DNA from: Helichrysum umbraculigerum
Taxonomy: Eukaryota > Streptophyta > Magnoliopsida > Asterales > Asteraceae
Direction of reading: 5' to 3'
NCBI GenBank assembly: GCA_949592205.1
Contig: CATIUR010000006.1
Location: 7,449,001 to 7,513,000 of the forward strand
DNA: 64,000 bases
The position numbers were made by a program, and so were the translations under genes. The first letter of the stretch is position 1; each line of letters starts with the position of its first letter. Under the pieces are notes generated by a model that did no database searches, was not told the origin of the DNA, and was given only the letters and a program-made list of their open reading frames with translations. Shown here in pieces: positions 1 through 9,662 of the stretch.

Positions 1-1021
1 TTTAAAATTGAATTGAATTAACTGGTTGCTAAGAAAAGATTCTTGATGTCTGACCAGTTTAAGTAATATATGAATGCTAGCATGATAGCTAGTTAGGGTT
101 TGAATGTAAATACTACGTATTGATAGGTGTATTGTAGTGTATAATCACTAGTGTTGTGATTATTGTTGGTGCTATTATTGTGGTTGACAATTGTTAGGTT
201 GTAGTGAAGAGAGTTACAAACTGAAATAAGTCAATGTAAAGGTTGATTGAATGTAGGTAATATGACACTGTTGTACATTTGTTGATTGAGCAAAGTACTT
301 GTTGATTGTGGTTTTACCTACTGAGTTTAACCTCTACTTTGCTTATTAAGGTGATATGAATCCGGATTACTTTTAAGTAAAGGATTTCATATAATTGTAG
401 TGATATGTGAACATTTTATGTTGTTCAAGAGAGTAAGATATGAAACTTTTGGATGGAAAGTTGACCTAGTTTTGAATTAAACCAATTTCTATGATATGAG
501 TAAAATAGAAATTTAATTAGGGTTTGAATCTCTGACAGTAGAGATGTGAGTTTGTTATCTGAATATTGGACTAATTGTTAGTCGTGAACTGAATTTAACT
601 TTCAGTGTTGCTAGGTATACTGTGGTTCAATAACCACTGTTGTGGTATTGTTGATTTTGTTTTGTTGTTAACAAAGATGAATAGTGGTAATAGGTTAAAG
701 ATTTTAGCACATTGCTAATTTCTGGTTGCACAAACCTATTAAGTGACGTTAGGTTTTACTTATTGTTGTTTGTTAAAATGATTGTGTGTTCTAAATATTT
801 ATCTGATTGGTGATAAAGGATTTAGATAAATAGTTTTTTTATATGAAATATTGGATGGATGCACTGTATATGTGCGTAGGTAAAGACAGAAGCATGTTCA
901 TGGGAACATGTGAATGTAGAAAGAATTGAAAGGGTCTAAGTATAGTTGTAAGTTGCTATTGAGGACAAATGTATGCTAAGATATATGTAATTATATCACA
1001 CTAGACAGATTGAGTGAGGTT

Positions 1022-1041
1022 AGATTTCGGGGACGAAATCT
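1022..1041 (+). other. PPT-proximal hairpin of element A
   Basis: Perfect inverted repeat AGATTTCG / CGAAATCT with loop GGGA. It sits 6 nt upstream of the G-run of the polypurine tract. The same position in Y, X, Z, G1 and the non-coding array is also a hairpin (see findings). Confidence 0.75.
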
Positions 1042-1045
1042 CTTT

Positions 1046-1059
1046 AAGGGGGGGAGATT
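1046..1059 (+). promoter_or_regulatory. Polypurine tract of element A
   Basis: A purine run with seven consecutive G residues directly precedes the LTR start TGTAACATCC, the expected place for plus-strand DNA synthesis priming in an LTR retrotransposon. Confidence 0.85.
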
Positions 1060-1341
1060 TGTAACATCCTCGAAGTGGACCTAGTTGTTTTATATTATTT
1101 CTTGATTTAAATTATTATTTAAATGTGTTTGGAAATAATATTGTCTGAATTAGTGAAATAATTAGAATAGGAGTTAAATATTCCAATGTAATAAATAAAT
1201 TATTAATTGTTGTAAATTAATAAAGTTGACGGAACAATAAAAGGTTTGGACTCGCAAATGGTTTTCGGGTTCCAGACAATAGATTGAGATGGGGTATTAA
1301 ATTATACCCGTATAATTGAAGTCGGTTGGGAGGAGCCGACC

Positions 1342-1349
1342 TATTTATA
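1342..1349 (+). promoter_or_regulatory. TATA box in LTR of element A
   Basis: TATTTATA follows a GTCGG...CCGAC stretch, about 280 bp from the LTR start, and is followed by a purine/pyrimidine-rich leader. This is the likely U3 promoter, placing most of the LTR downstream in the transcribed R-U5 part. Confidence 0.5.
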
Positions 1350-1719
1350 ACTTTCCTAATACGGAAAGTTCATTTCCTTTGAAATTCAAAAACCAAAACC
1401 TAGAAAACCTAAAGATTTAAACTGAATTTGTAAGCTGTGATCTTGATTCTAGTCTCATCATCATCAGATTACACCATCATCATCATGATCTTAATCAAGT
1501 TGTAAGTGTTCTTGAGTATTTAAGAATTTGATTTTGATTGAAATTGGGTTAATTGATGAATTGTAAGAACTTGAATTTATAAACTTGTTATAACTGTTAC
1601 ATGGTGATTATGTGAAGTTATTTGTGGTTTAAAACTGTTAGAAATCGAGTTTTGATTGTTTTGATGAATTTGGTGCGAGTTAGGGTTTGAGCAGATAGCA
1701 CAGGGCTGGGACGACGAGG

Positions 1720-1930
1720 GAATCCGGCGGATTCAATTGAATCCGGCGGATTCAGGTGAAAATTAGGGAATCCGGTCGGATTCAAGGGAATCCGGCGGAT
1801 TCAAAGGAAAATGACCGGATTCACGAGAATCCGGCGGATTGGGAACCGGATTGGTTAATAATGTGCAGATCATGAGTTGAAGCTGAAACACCATTGAATC
1901 CGGCGGATTCAAGGGGGATCCGACGGATTC
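1720..1930 (+). repeat. Cluster of ATCCGGCGGAT near-palindromes in LTR of A
   Basis: At least seven exact or one-base variants of GAATCCGGCGGATTC (arms with a single central base) lie in about 210 bp, separated by irregular 2-40 nt spacers. The spacing is not periodic, so this is neither a simple tandem repeat nor a CRISPR array. It lies about 370 bp downstream of the TATA box. Confidence 0.9.
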
Positions 1931-2202
1931 CCTTGGTTATCATAGGCTGTTACAGTGTTTGTCATTTAAAGCTGATTACTTAAATGGTACTTATTGTATT
2001 GTGCTATAATATGCCTGAAACATGTTAGACTTCCAACATTTATAATTAGTTGTACTCATGGTGTGATTACTTGTGTAGTGATGTAATTTACATAAGTATT
2101 ACCCGGTAATGACAAGTTACTAACTTGTGGTATTCTGTTGTATTCTCAGATATGGAGAAGGCTCAGTAATATTAGACTTCTGAGCTTGCAGCTGAGGTAT
2201 TG

Positions 2203-2683
2203 GTGAGTGGATCTGTAACCTCAGTGTGATTTAGTTGTAATGATTTGGTTACAACATGTAATTGTAGTATTACGTTGATAGAATGTTTTGGTTTGAGATA
2301 ACTTGCCATGTTAGTTTGGTTGCTTGCTTACTGGGCTGTTAGAGCTAGTATGTAAGATTCTGAGGTCAACTTGAATGGATGGTTGGACTTGGTTGTTGTT
2401 ATGAACGACAGGAGATCTTGAAACTTGAAATGTTGGTTTAAAGATCTAGGTCGTATGTGGTTAACAACAAGTCATCGGTAATTCTGTATAGGCCAATACA
2501 GATGATTGATAAGTGTTCCTTGAGTACCATACCGGTATAAAGGTATCTCAAGAACCACCGATCCTCATGATGATTGACTGTTATTGTTATTTGATGTAAA
2601 CAGATTGTCGTGCTAAGTTGGACTGTTGCTTATAGTTTCATTCACTTAGCTTTATGCTAACCCCACCACAGTCATTCCTGCAG
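2203..2683 (+). other. Putative intron inside the LTR of A
   Basis: A donor-like TTG|GTGAGT at 2203 and an acceptor-like TTCCTGCAG|GT ending at 2683, preceded by a branch-like GCTAAC, delimit 481 bp. The same two blocks are conserved in Y's LTR. Splicing is inferred only. Confidence 0.45.
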
Positions 2684-2942
2684 GTTAATAAAATTGATGG
2701 GACATATTGGGCAGGGCAGGAAGTTATTGAAATGATGGAATGTTTGACAGACTTTTACTCTGATGTTAGTTTGATAACTAAAGAGATGCTTTGAATTATA
2801 TAACACCTAGTTTGTTGAAATGTCATGTATTTAGTTTGAAAAAGTTTATTGACATTATAAAGACATGGATAGTATGTTTGAAATCTACGCTTCCGAGTCA
2901 CAGTTATTTTATTAATTGTTTAATGTAATTAGGGGTGTTATA

Positions 2943-3230
2943 TGTACCATAAATTCTGGACAAAGGGATTATCACATGGGAAGCGATAAATACAACAATG
3001 AATTTAATTCATCCACCAAACATATGCTTCAGTCTGTATGTACTATGAACTTAAACGACCGTACAGTTTGGTGTATGAAGTAATATGTTTATTGTATCTA
3101 TCAACTCCCTTATCACATAGATATGGTAAAACTTTTGTTTAATTCACTTAACCGATAAAAACCCTTAATTTGAGTTAGGTTCGCAAAATTCCATGGAATT
3201 GAATGCAATTGGATTTTGACTTCCACTCCG
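2943..3230. other. Spacer, no feature recognised
   Basis: AT-rich sequence between the LTR of A and the MITE. No reading frame, repeat or RNA gene could be recognised. Confidence 0.5.
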
Positions 3231-3233
3231 TAA

Positions 3234-3370
3234 GAGTGTTTGGTTCACGAATGAATTGAATTGCAAGTCATCGAATTCATTCATTCAAATGAGTTCACAT
3301 TTCTTGAAATTTCAATTCTGTTGAAGAATTACAATTTCATCAAAAATATTTTACGAATCAAATGCACCAT
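3234..3370. mobile_element. Tourist/PIF-Harbinger-like MITE (137 bp) with TAA target duplication
   Basis: The left end GAGTGTTTGGTTCACGAA and the reverse complement of the right end (GGTGCATTTGATTCGTAA) match imperfectly over about 18 bp. Both ends are flanked by TAA (3231-3233 and 3371-3373), the 3-bp duplication made by PIF/Harbinger transposases. The start also resembles Tourist termini. The interior is AT-rich and non-coding. Confidence 0.6.
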
Positions 3371-3373
3371 TAA

Positions 3374-3706
3374 AGAATCGATTGTTCAAATTGGATAGTT
3401 TGTAAAGGGAAATGACTTGTGTTGTTAACAAATAAACCTAAACCTAAATTAGGTTGTAAATTACAAGGAAGGACTCAGACATGTATATTTAATATTTTTT
3501 GGAGTAAAACATGTAAAAAAAATATATTTTCATTGATTAAATAATAAAAGTGCAGTCAACAACAAATATGATTAGGAATTCTCTGGAATATCCTAACAGT
3601 CATGTGTCCCAAGCTCTCTGGACCATCTAGGAGCTCCAAACATCCACTATTCGTAGCCGGTTTCAACTAGGATGATGATGTCTTTTCTGAAAACAGTCGC
3701 TCTTCA
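3374..3706. other. Spacer upstream of the RRM pseudogene
   Basis: AT-rich to about 3590, then a more balanced composition that probably belongs to the 5' coding end or leader of the following RRM pseudogene. No independent feature seen. Confidence 0.4.
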
Positions 3707-4005
3707 ATGCCAGAGGCACCACCTGGCTTCGCTCGGAAGCTATCGTTTGCTCAGGTTATGAAGAAAAACTCCGGGTTTCAGCATGTAGGTAGCAACCATA
3801 ATGGCGACATGTTGATGAATTTGAGGAAAATGGGAGTCGAGGACTCCACAACAAATGCATTGTATTTGTCGGTAATCTTCCACACAAAATCTCAGATGAC
3901 ATGTTGACCTCGTTTGGCAATCGGTATGGATCGGTGATAAGGGCTAAAGTAAACTATAGATAAAATGGGTCCCCATTTGGTTTCATAAGATTCAAGGAGG
4001 CTGCT
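3707..4005 (+). pseudogene. RRM-domain protein, N-terminal part (LINE ORF1-like), split by G1
   Basis: From the ATG at 3707 (MPEAPPGFARKLSFAQVM) the frame holds a short N-terminal region. Near 3850 the coding shifts to another frame, where an RNA-recognition motif is clear: RNP2 (VFVGNLP) at about 3862-3882 and RNP1 (SPFGFIRF) at about 3970-3993. An in-frame TAA at 3961 lies between them. The domain stops abruptly at 4005, where the LTR of G1 begins, and resumes in matching register at 44101 beyond the 40-kb nest. RRM followed by a second plait-like region is typical of ORF1 of plant LINEs in Asteraceae; a host RNA-binding gene copy is the alternative. It is dead: frameshift, stop and insertions. 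Confidence 0.75.
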
Positions 4006-4167
4006 TGAAACACCCCGAAAATTTAGAACATTTTTTTTTTTTTTTTACAATCATAGACATTTAAAAACTTATTATAATCTTATTTAGTTTATTACTATTA
4101 TTATCATTATTGTTATTACTTATCTTATGTACAAATAACTCAATAAGAATTAGCTGGGAAACCAATC

Positions 4168-4327
4168 TTACCCGCCGGGTAACATTGGTACCCGCCGGGT
4201 ACGAATGAAGCCCAAGACCAAACTTCGGGCCAGAGATCCACTTAAGTTACCCGGTCCGTTTATCCGCCGTATAACCCCATTGGGTAACACCTTACCCGCA
4301 GGGTAAAGGGTTACCCGTCGGGTACCC
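4168..4327 (-). repeat. Cluster of TACCCGCCGGGTA near-palindromes in G1 LTR
   Basis: Five or six exact or degenerate copies of ACCCGCCGGGTA (arms TACCCG/CGGGTA around one base) with irregular spacing, near the U5 end of the LTR. The 5' LTR has a corresponding, partly rearranged cluster at 13724-13860. Confidence 0.85.
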
Positions 4328-4680
4328 ACTGAAACTAGCAGACATCAAGTCTGCTAAAATCCTGCACAACTAATTTACTAAAATATGAACTTCAACATAG
4401 CATAACTTTCAAACCATTAAACCTATGACCACGAAACTTTGCGAGCACCTTTCTTATATGATTATAAACGCTTCCCAATTTACACTTTTCTAAAATTTGC
4501 ATTTCATAAAAATCTGGACGCTTGACCAAAATATGGTCGTTTTTGACCATTTTTCTAGCACTTCAAGTTTCAAATTATTCAATTTCTGACTTCAGTCTTT
4601 TGACCACATTTTCAACTACACAATTTGAGGCTATTCCAACATTTATACTTAACATATCACCAATTTAGCCTAATTTGACA

Positions 4681-5152
4681 CTTTGATCATTTGATGACCC
4701 GTTTGGGCACCAAATGACCCATTTGGGTTTATAACCCGATTGACCAATTTACTTTCACCACTTCTTACTCTGTTGACTTAATAAAGTCAAAGTCAAACTT
4801 TTACATTCTTATTAAACACAAACTTACATTTTCATATATCTTTACCCTTTTACATACAAACTAGTAGTACTTTACAAACTTCAACAAAACATCAATCTCA
4901 CTTCATGACTTGACCTTTTTACTTATAAAACATTACTTACGACCATGAGTGAGACTTAAGGTGACAAAACATGATTCTTTAAAATTTTACAAAAAGGGGT
5001 GCATATAGATATCGAGCATGATTAGAAGGGAGAATACTTGTTACCAACTAGCAACAAGCTCCACCATTAGGTCCCCATAGGTTTCTTTCCTAAATCATCT
5101 TTTCTTCCACTTTGCTCACCTACAACATTTAAACTTAACACAATAAGCAAAT
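4681..5152. repeat. 472-bp direct duplication, left copy
   Basis: Nearly identical to 7081-7552 at a constant offset of 2400 bp. It is LTR sequence of G1, present only once in the other LTR (about 14206-14677). Confidence 0.9.
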
Positions 5153-5536
5153 CTATATTATATAAGATAGGGCACTTTAAGCTGACATCATTTGTCTGAG
5201 TTGGCCCAATCTGATGCAGAAAGAATGCTGATGTGTATAGGCTGCTCATCAAGAAATTTTCTTATTTTTTTGATTTTAATTTAGTTACTTAAACTAATTA
5301 ATTAGCAGCTGTATTTACTCGTGGGCAGTGCATGATACCATTTTCAATGCATAAACAGAAGCATGCTTGTGGCAGGTGACGTTTCATTATCCCATGCCCA
5401 TTCACCGATTCAAGGAATACCAATGGTTCACTCGGCTATTATATAGATTATGTGGGTTCTTCATTTATCTCATCATTGGAGTAAGCAATCCAAAAAGTAT
5501 ACCCATCTTTCTCCGGATTTGAAAACATTTGTAATC

Positions 5537-6232
5537 ATGGAAAACCAAAACTACAACTTCATCTCTGAACTTGACACTCTCAAGGATTCATGGAAACTTA
5601 AGGTTCGGATACTAAGAATATGGAAGAGCACCTACTCACTTGAAATGATTATCATGGACGAACAGGTTTGTACATACATCGTTTTCATTTTCTCACCTTT
5701 TTAATTTATACGTCCAGAAATCAATTAATGTTATTTATGCTTTGTACATAGGCTGAGAAGATCCAAGCCACTATTAAGATGGCTCTCTGTCCTACTTTCG
5801 AAAAGGTTTTGGAGGAGGGTATGATTGTGTTTCTCAGCAAGTTCGGGGTTGGAGAAAATAAAGGCAAATACCCATTGTTGAGGCATCGCTAATTCACATA
5901 AGGTGAACTTTTACCGATGTACATCTGTTAAGAGATGTACAGATTTTGATGGACCATTGTATGGTTTTAACTTCTTTGATTTTGCTGAGATCAACAATCA
6001 CCTTGACGACCCACATCTTCCTGTTGGTAAGTTTTTTTGTTGCTGTTGATCTTTTATTAAAAGTTATTTGTTTTTTGATAACTTAAACTGCTTGTACATA
6101 TAGATATTATTGGATGTGTCATCGAATCTTGTAACTTGGAAGTTTATGACAAAGAGTCTGGCAAGGAAGGGAAATGTATGGATTTGGAACTTGAAGATCT
6201 AAAGTATGTTACACTAATGTTAGACTTGCAGA
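5537..6232 (+). pseudogene. RPA1-like OB-fold (DUF223-type) gene fragment with introns
   Basis: Exon 1 begins with ATG at 5537 and ends at a donor AACAG|GTTTGT (5665). Intron 1 ends ...TACATAG at 5751. Exon 2 (5752-6026) ends TTG|GTAAGT; intron 2 ends ATATAG at 6103; exon 3 runs from 6104 to about 6232. The order of motifs (VRILRIW, SLEMIIMDE, IQATIKMAL, GFNFFDF, DIIGCVIE, ELEDLK) matches the N-terminal OB-fold of plant replication protein A 70-kDa-like proteins, which bind single-stranded DNA and also occur in Helitrons. Exon 2 contains a TAA (at 5890) and a frame change, and the protein stops after one OB-fold, so it is a broken fragment. Confidence 0.7.
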
Positions 6233-6689
6233 TGTAAAGTATATTAGATTTATTGCATCTCTAATCTGTCTATTAACCACCTATCGAAATGTTTGTGTAC
6301 AATATTTTCTATTTAACAGTTAACTTTTACAAACACAATATATAATAGTTAAAAAAAGATTAAAGAAATGTCGTATAAAATTGTATTTAAATTTGTACAA
6401 GCAGACATTTTTGTATTCAAACTTTTTTTCCTTTTTAGGGAAGGAAAAATGTAAAGTTTGGTCTTGTCCCCTATGACCTATCTTATCAAACCTTCTTATC
6501 TTTGTTTTTATTCGGACCCTTAGTTGGATTCTAAAGCAATTGTTCTCTTCAATCTACATCAGTTACAAAGAATACTTTGTATCCTTTATTTTGAATACAC
6601 CAAACTCTACTGCTACCAAGTTTGTAGTTTTTTGAAAAGTTTGTATTTCAAAGATTTTGAATGTTTTCGGAAGCTGTGGCATAACATTA

Positions 6690-6992
6690 ACGGCAATTAA
6701 GAAACAATTTGTAGGTGAGATCATTGAAGAAGCATACGATGAACTCAACAAAGAGATCATGAGGACGGAAGAAGTTGAAAGCATTTTGGAGATAATCAAT
6801 GAATGTTTTGGTGAATCGAGGATTCTTATTACGGATCTTGAAAAATTACATGTTTCAAGAGTTAGAGATGGAGCTATTGCTTCTCTAAAACAACTTTTAG
6901 AACATGAAGAAAGTTATTTTTATGTATTTCAACTATTGTTGTTTTCATTTCAAGAGAGTTATGAAGAAAAAAAACCTTCATCATCAATGTAA
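6690..6992 (+). pseudogene. Unrecognised exon-like reading frame in the cassette
   Basis: An open frame encodes an acidic, helix-prone stretch (FVGEIIEEAYDELNKEI, then ILITDLEKLHVSRVRDGAI). It lacks a convincing ATG and starts after a possible acceptor ...TTTGTAG|GTGAG, so it looks like an internal or last exon of a captured gene. I do not recognise the family. The TAA stop is at about 6990. Confidence 0.35.
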
Positions 6993-7080
6993 GAAATGTT
7001 TAATTTCCTTTTATCCGTTAAGTAGTGTTTTTGTTCAGTTGAAATCCAGAATGAATGGAAGATCCTGTTGCATGAATACA

Positions 7081-7552
7081 CTTTGATCATATGGTGACCC
7101 GTTTGGGCACCAAATGACCCATTTGGCTTTATAACCCGATTGACCACTTTACTTTCACCACTTCTTACCTTGTTGACTTAATAAAGTCAAAGTCAAACTT
7201 TTACGTTCTTATTAAACACAAACTTACATTTTCATATATCTTTACCCTTTTACATACAAACTAGTAGTACTTTACAAACTTCAATAAAACATCAATCTCA
7301 CTTCATGACTTGAGCTTTTTACTTACAAAACATTACTTACAACCATGAGTGAGACTTAAGGTGACAAAACATGATTCTTTAAAATTTTACAAAAAGGGGT
7401 GCATATAGATATCGAGCATGATTAGAAGGGAGAATACTTGTTACCAACTAGCAACAAGCTCCACCATTAGGTCTCCATAGGCTTCTTTCCCAAATCATCT
7501 TTTCTTCCACTTTGCTCACCTACAACATTTAAACTTAACACAATAAGCAAAT
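7081..7552. repeat. 472-bp direct duplication, right copy
   Basis: Right copy of 4681-5152. It continues without a break into the remainder of the G1 LTR (to 8597), so this copy is in the original LTR context on its right side. Confidence 0.9.
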
Positions 7553-8597
7553 TGCTTAGTAAGTAATGGACATTTAACTTAACATAATAACTTCCACATT
7601 TAAGGATCCTTAACTTCCACATGTTAATCATAATTGATTAACCACTTCCACTAGTGATGTCATAGTCATTACTTAGCTAGCATTAAGTTAATGACATAAC
7701 CATCACTACTTCCACATAATCCATATACTTACCTTTTGTTTGGTTATGAGAACTACTTGGATTAACTTCAACACTTTGTCCACCTAATCATATAGGCACA
7801 TAAACACATATCACTTACACAATAGATTACTTGATCACATAAATTAAACTTTTAAACCATAACATAGGTGTTAATACAATAACACTACTTCCCACTCAAC
7901 ATACTTCATACATTTTCATCATATTCACATACCAATGAGTGTTTGATTCTTAATTTACTTAGAATCATAATTTCTATCAAAATCACAATACAAAATCTTT
8001 ACATACTTATCAAAATTTACCAAACACTCATATGTATTTGTATAATTAGCTATGTCATATGATAATTAATAAGACAAACATATATATAAGCTTAAGAATA
8101 TGTATGAAGCCTTTATTCATCTAGTTTAACAACTTTAATCATCATTAACAAACTTAGAGTTTATAAAGTTCCAACTCTAACTTCAAATTGACTGGTTTAA
8201 ACAAAGAATTATACCTTAGAATGAATGAATTAGAGATTAGAAGCTTCAATTTACTTTAACCCTAGCTACATTTCATTTTCTTCTTCTTGCCCTTTGCTCC
8301 CAATCGATACATACACTCACTCACTCGTGATTTTCTGTTTTCTGTGATATGAATACAGTAGAAGCTATAGGAGAGTGATTTTAATATAATTATTTTTACA
8401 TTACTCCCCTTAACTATGGTAACTTGACGCTTTATCACCCTCTAACTCCATTTACTTAATGTGGTTAGTCCTACTAACATATTTCTTAAATACAATTATA
8501 TTAAACACATTACATCTTTGATATGTATGTATTTTTATAACTTAGAAAATAACACTAATATAATACAATTTAAACTTACGAATTTAGAGGCGTTACA

Positions 8598-8616
8598 ACT
8601 CTCCCCCACTTATTCA
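8598..8616 (-). promoter_or_regulatory. Polypurine tract of G1 and pol stop
   Basis: On the minus strand GTGGGGGAGAGT abuts the LTR; the pol stop codon TGA (8614-8616) lies just upstream. Confidence 0.8.
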
Positions 8617-9660
8617 GGATTGTGTCTTCACAATCCATTCTTGATGTAAAGCCGGATAATATATGATCATCTCTTCCTCCGGCTCCCATGTGAATTCCAA
8701 ACCCTTCCGATGCTTCCACTGGACTTTAAGCAACTTGATTTCTTTATTTCTTAACTTCTTGATCTTTTCATCTAAGATTGCAATCGGTTGCTCAACATAG
8801 TTCAATTGATCATTAATTTCAATTTCCTCCAAAGGCACATATGCAGCTTCGTCTACTAAACACTTTCTCAGATATGACATGTGGAAAGTGTCATGTATTC
8901 CCGCCAATTCATTTGGTAGCTCAAGACGATAAGCTACTTTTCCAACTCTTGCAATAATCTTAAACGGACCAATAAACCGGGGGCTTAGCTTTTCACGTTT
9001 TTTGAATCGGATTATTCCTTTCCAAGGAGATACCTTTAACATAACCATATCTCCTTCTTGAAACTCTATCGGACATCTTCTCTTATCGGCATAAGACTTT
9101 TTCCTATCTTGTGCCATCTTCAATCATTCTCTTATTTGATCAATCTTTTTCTGTTGTTTGCTGAACAATGTCAGTGCTTCCCAGTTGCAGTTCTACACTT
9201 TCTTCCATACAACATTTGATAAGGTGGCATCTTTATAATGGCGTGATAACCGTTGTTATAAGAAAACTATGCAAGTGGTGAATGTGTATCCCAGCTACCA
9301 CCAAAGTCTATTGCACAAGCTCTTAACATGTCTTCCAAATTCTGAATCGTTCTTTCACTTTGACCATCAGTATGTGGGTGGTAAGATGTGCTTAAATTGA
9401 CATGTGTGCCCAAGTCCTCTTGAAAATTTGTCCAAAACCGGGATGTAAACGTACTATCTCTGTTAGAGACAATAGATATAGGCATACCATGACGTGCCAC
9501 CACTTCTCGAACATACAAGTCAGTAAGTGCCTTAGATGAAGAAGTTTCTTTAATTGGTAAGAATAGAGCTCTTTTCGTCAGACGATCTACAATCACCCAA
9601 ATTGTGTCATGATGACATTGAGTTTTCGGCAATTTAGTGATGAGATCTATTGTAATATGT
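8614..9660 (-). pseudogene. G1 integrase with chromodomain-like C-terminus, broken
   Basis: Minus-strand remnants in order: core domain 9632-9267 with VIVDRLTK and HTDGQSERTIQ; a damaged stretch 9266-9124 with a stop and missing sequence; C-terminal part 9123-8614 with the GPF motif (FIGPF) and a chromodomain-like segment (VQWKHRKGLEFTWEPEEEM). Integrase inserts element cDNA into host DNA, and the chromodomain directs chromovirus targeting. The second catalytic Asp is replaced: SNRD instead of SDRD (a GAC to AAC type change). A TAG at about 9662 separates it from the upstream part. The enzyme would be dead even without the stops. Confidence 0.85.
8617..8636 (-). other. PPT-proximal hairpin of G1
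   Basis: Perfect 8-bp inverted repeat GGATTGTG / CACAATCC with loop AAGA on the minus strand, 9 nt upstream of the G-run. The stem is unrelated in sequence to the A, Y, X and Z hairpins at the same position. Confidence 0.75.
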
Positions 9661-9662
9661 TC

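Larger units (their letters stand above)
1..1059 (+). mobile_element. 3' internal tail of Ty3-type element A, no coding capacity
   Basis: The stretch ends in the usual 3' terminus of a plant chromovirus: a conserved pol-end motif at 1022-1041, a polypurine tract, then an LTR beginning TGTAACATCC. Upstream of about 1015 I find no reverse transcriptase, integrase or other reading frame on either strand, although an autonomous relative such as Y has integrase coding up to the polypurine tract. The sequence is AT-rich with many TTGTTG/GTTGAT words. I infer either a non-autonomous derivative that kept only the last codons of pol, or a deleted copy. The left boundary lies outside the window. Confidence 0.6.
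1060..2942 (+). repeat. 3' LTR of element A (1883 bp)
   Basis: Begins TGTAACATCC after the polypurine tract and ends GGGGTGTTATA. Y's LTRs, read on the minus strand, begin TGTAACATCC and end GGGGCGTTATA, so the TG...TA termini are a family trait. Blocks inside are clearly homologous to Y's LTR, for example the shared phrase CTCGCAAATGG followed by GGTTCCAG and CAATAGATTGA, the GGTGAGTGGAT block and the TTCCTGCAGGT block. A's LTR is about 680 bp longer than Y's; part of the extra length is the palindrome cluster at 1720-1930. Confidence 0.85.
5153..7080. other. Foreign gene-fragment cassette inside the G1 LTR
   Basis: Sequence absent from the other G1 LTR, bounded by the 472-bp duplication. 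It holds intron-containing fragments of at least one cellular-type gene (RPA-like) and a second reading frame. The left junction AAA|TCTATATTATATAAG would suit a Helitron 5' end (A|TC), and Helitrons often carry RPA genes and capture gene pieces, but no CTRR plus hairpin 3' end is evident before 7081. Origin is therefore open. Confidence 0.6.
4006..8597 (-). repeat. 3' LTR of G1, enlarged by a 2.4-kb rearrangement
   Basis: Starts TGAAACACCCC and ends GGCGTTACA next to the polypurine tract. The 5' LTR copy is about 2.17 kb (its last 27 bp are missing); this copy is 4592 bp because 4681-5152 is duplicated at 7081-7552 with foreign sequence between. Removing 2400 bp gives 2192 bp, matching the partner. 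In a roughly 600-bp stretch compared by eye (7600-8200 against 14700-15300) about a dozen substitutions are seen, near 2%. Confidence 0.85.

Noticed and set aside
3707..4005. Intact host RRM gene
   Set aside because: Frame change before RNP2, TAA between RNP2 and RNP1, and interruption by G1.
5153..7080. Definite Helitron
   Set aside because: The 5' junction and RPA content fit, but no CTRR terminus with hairpin was found and the 472-bp duplication is not explained by Helitron insertion.
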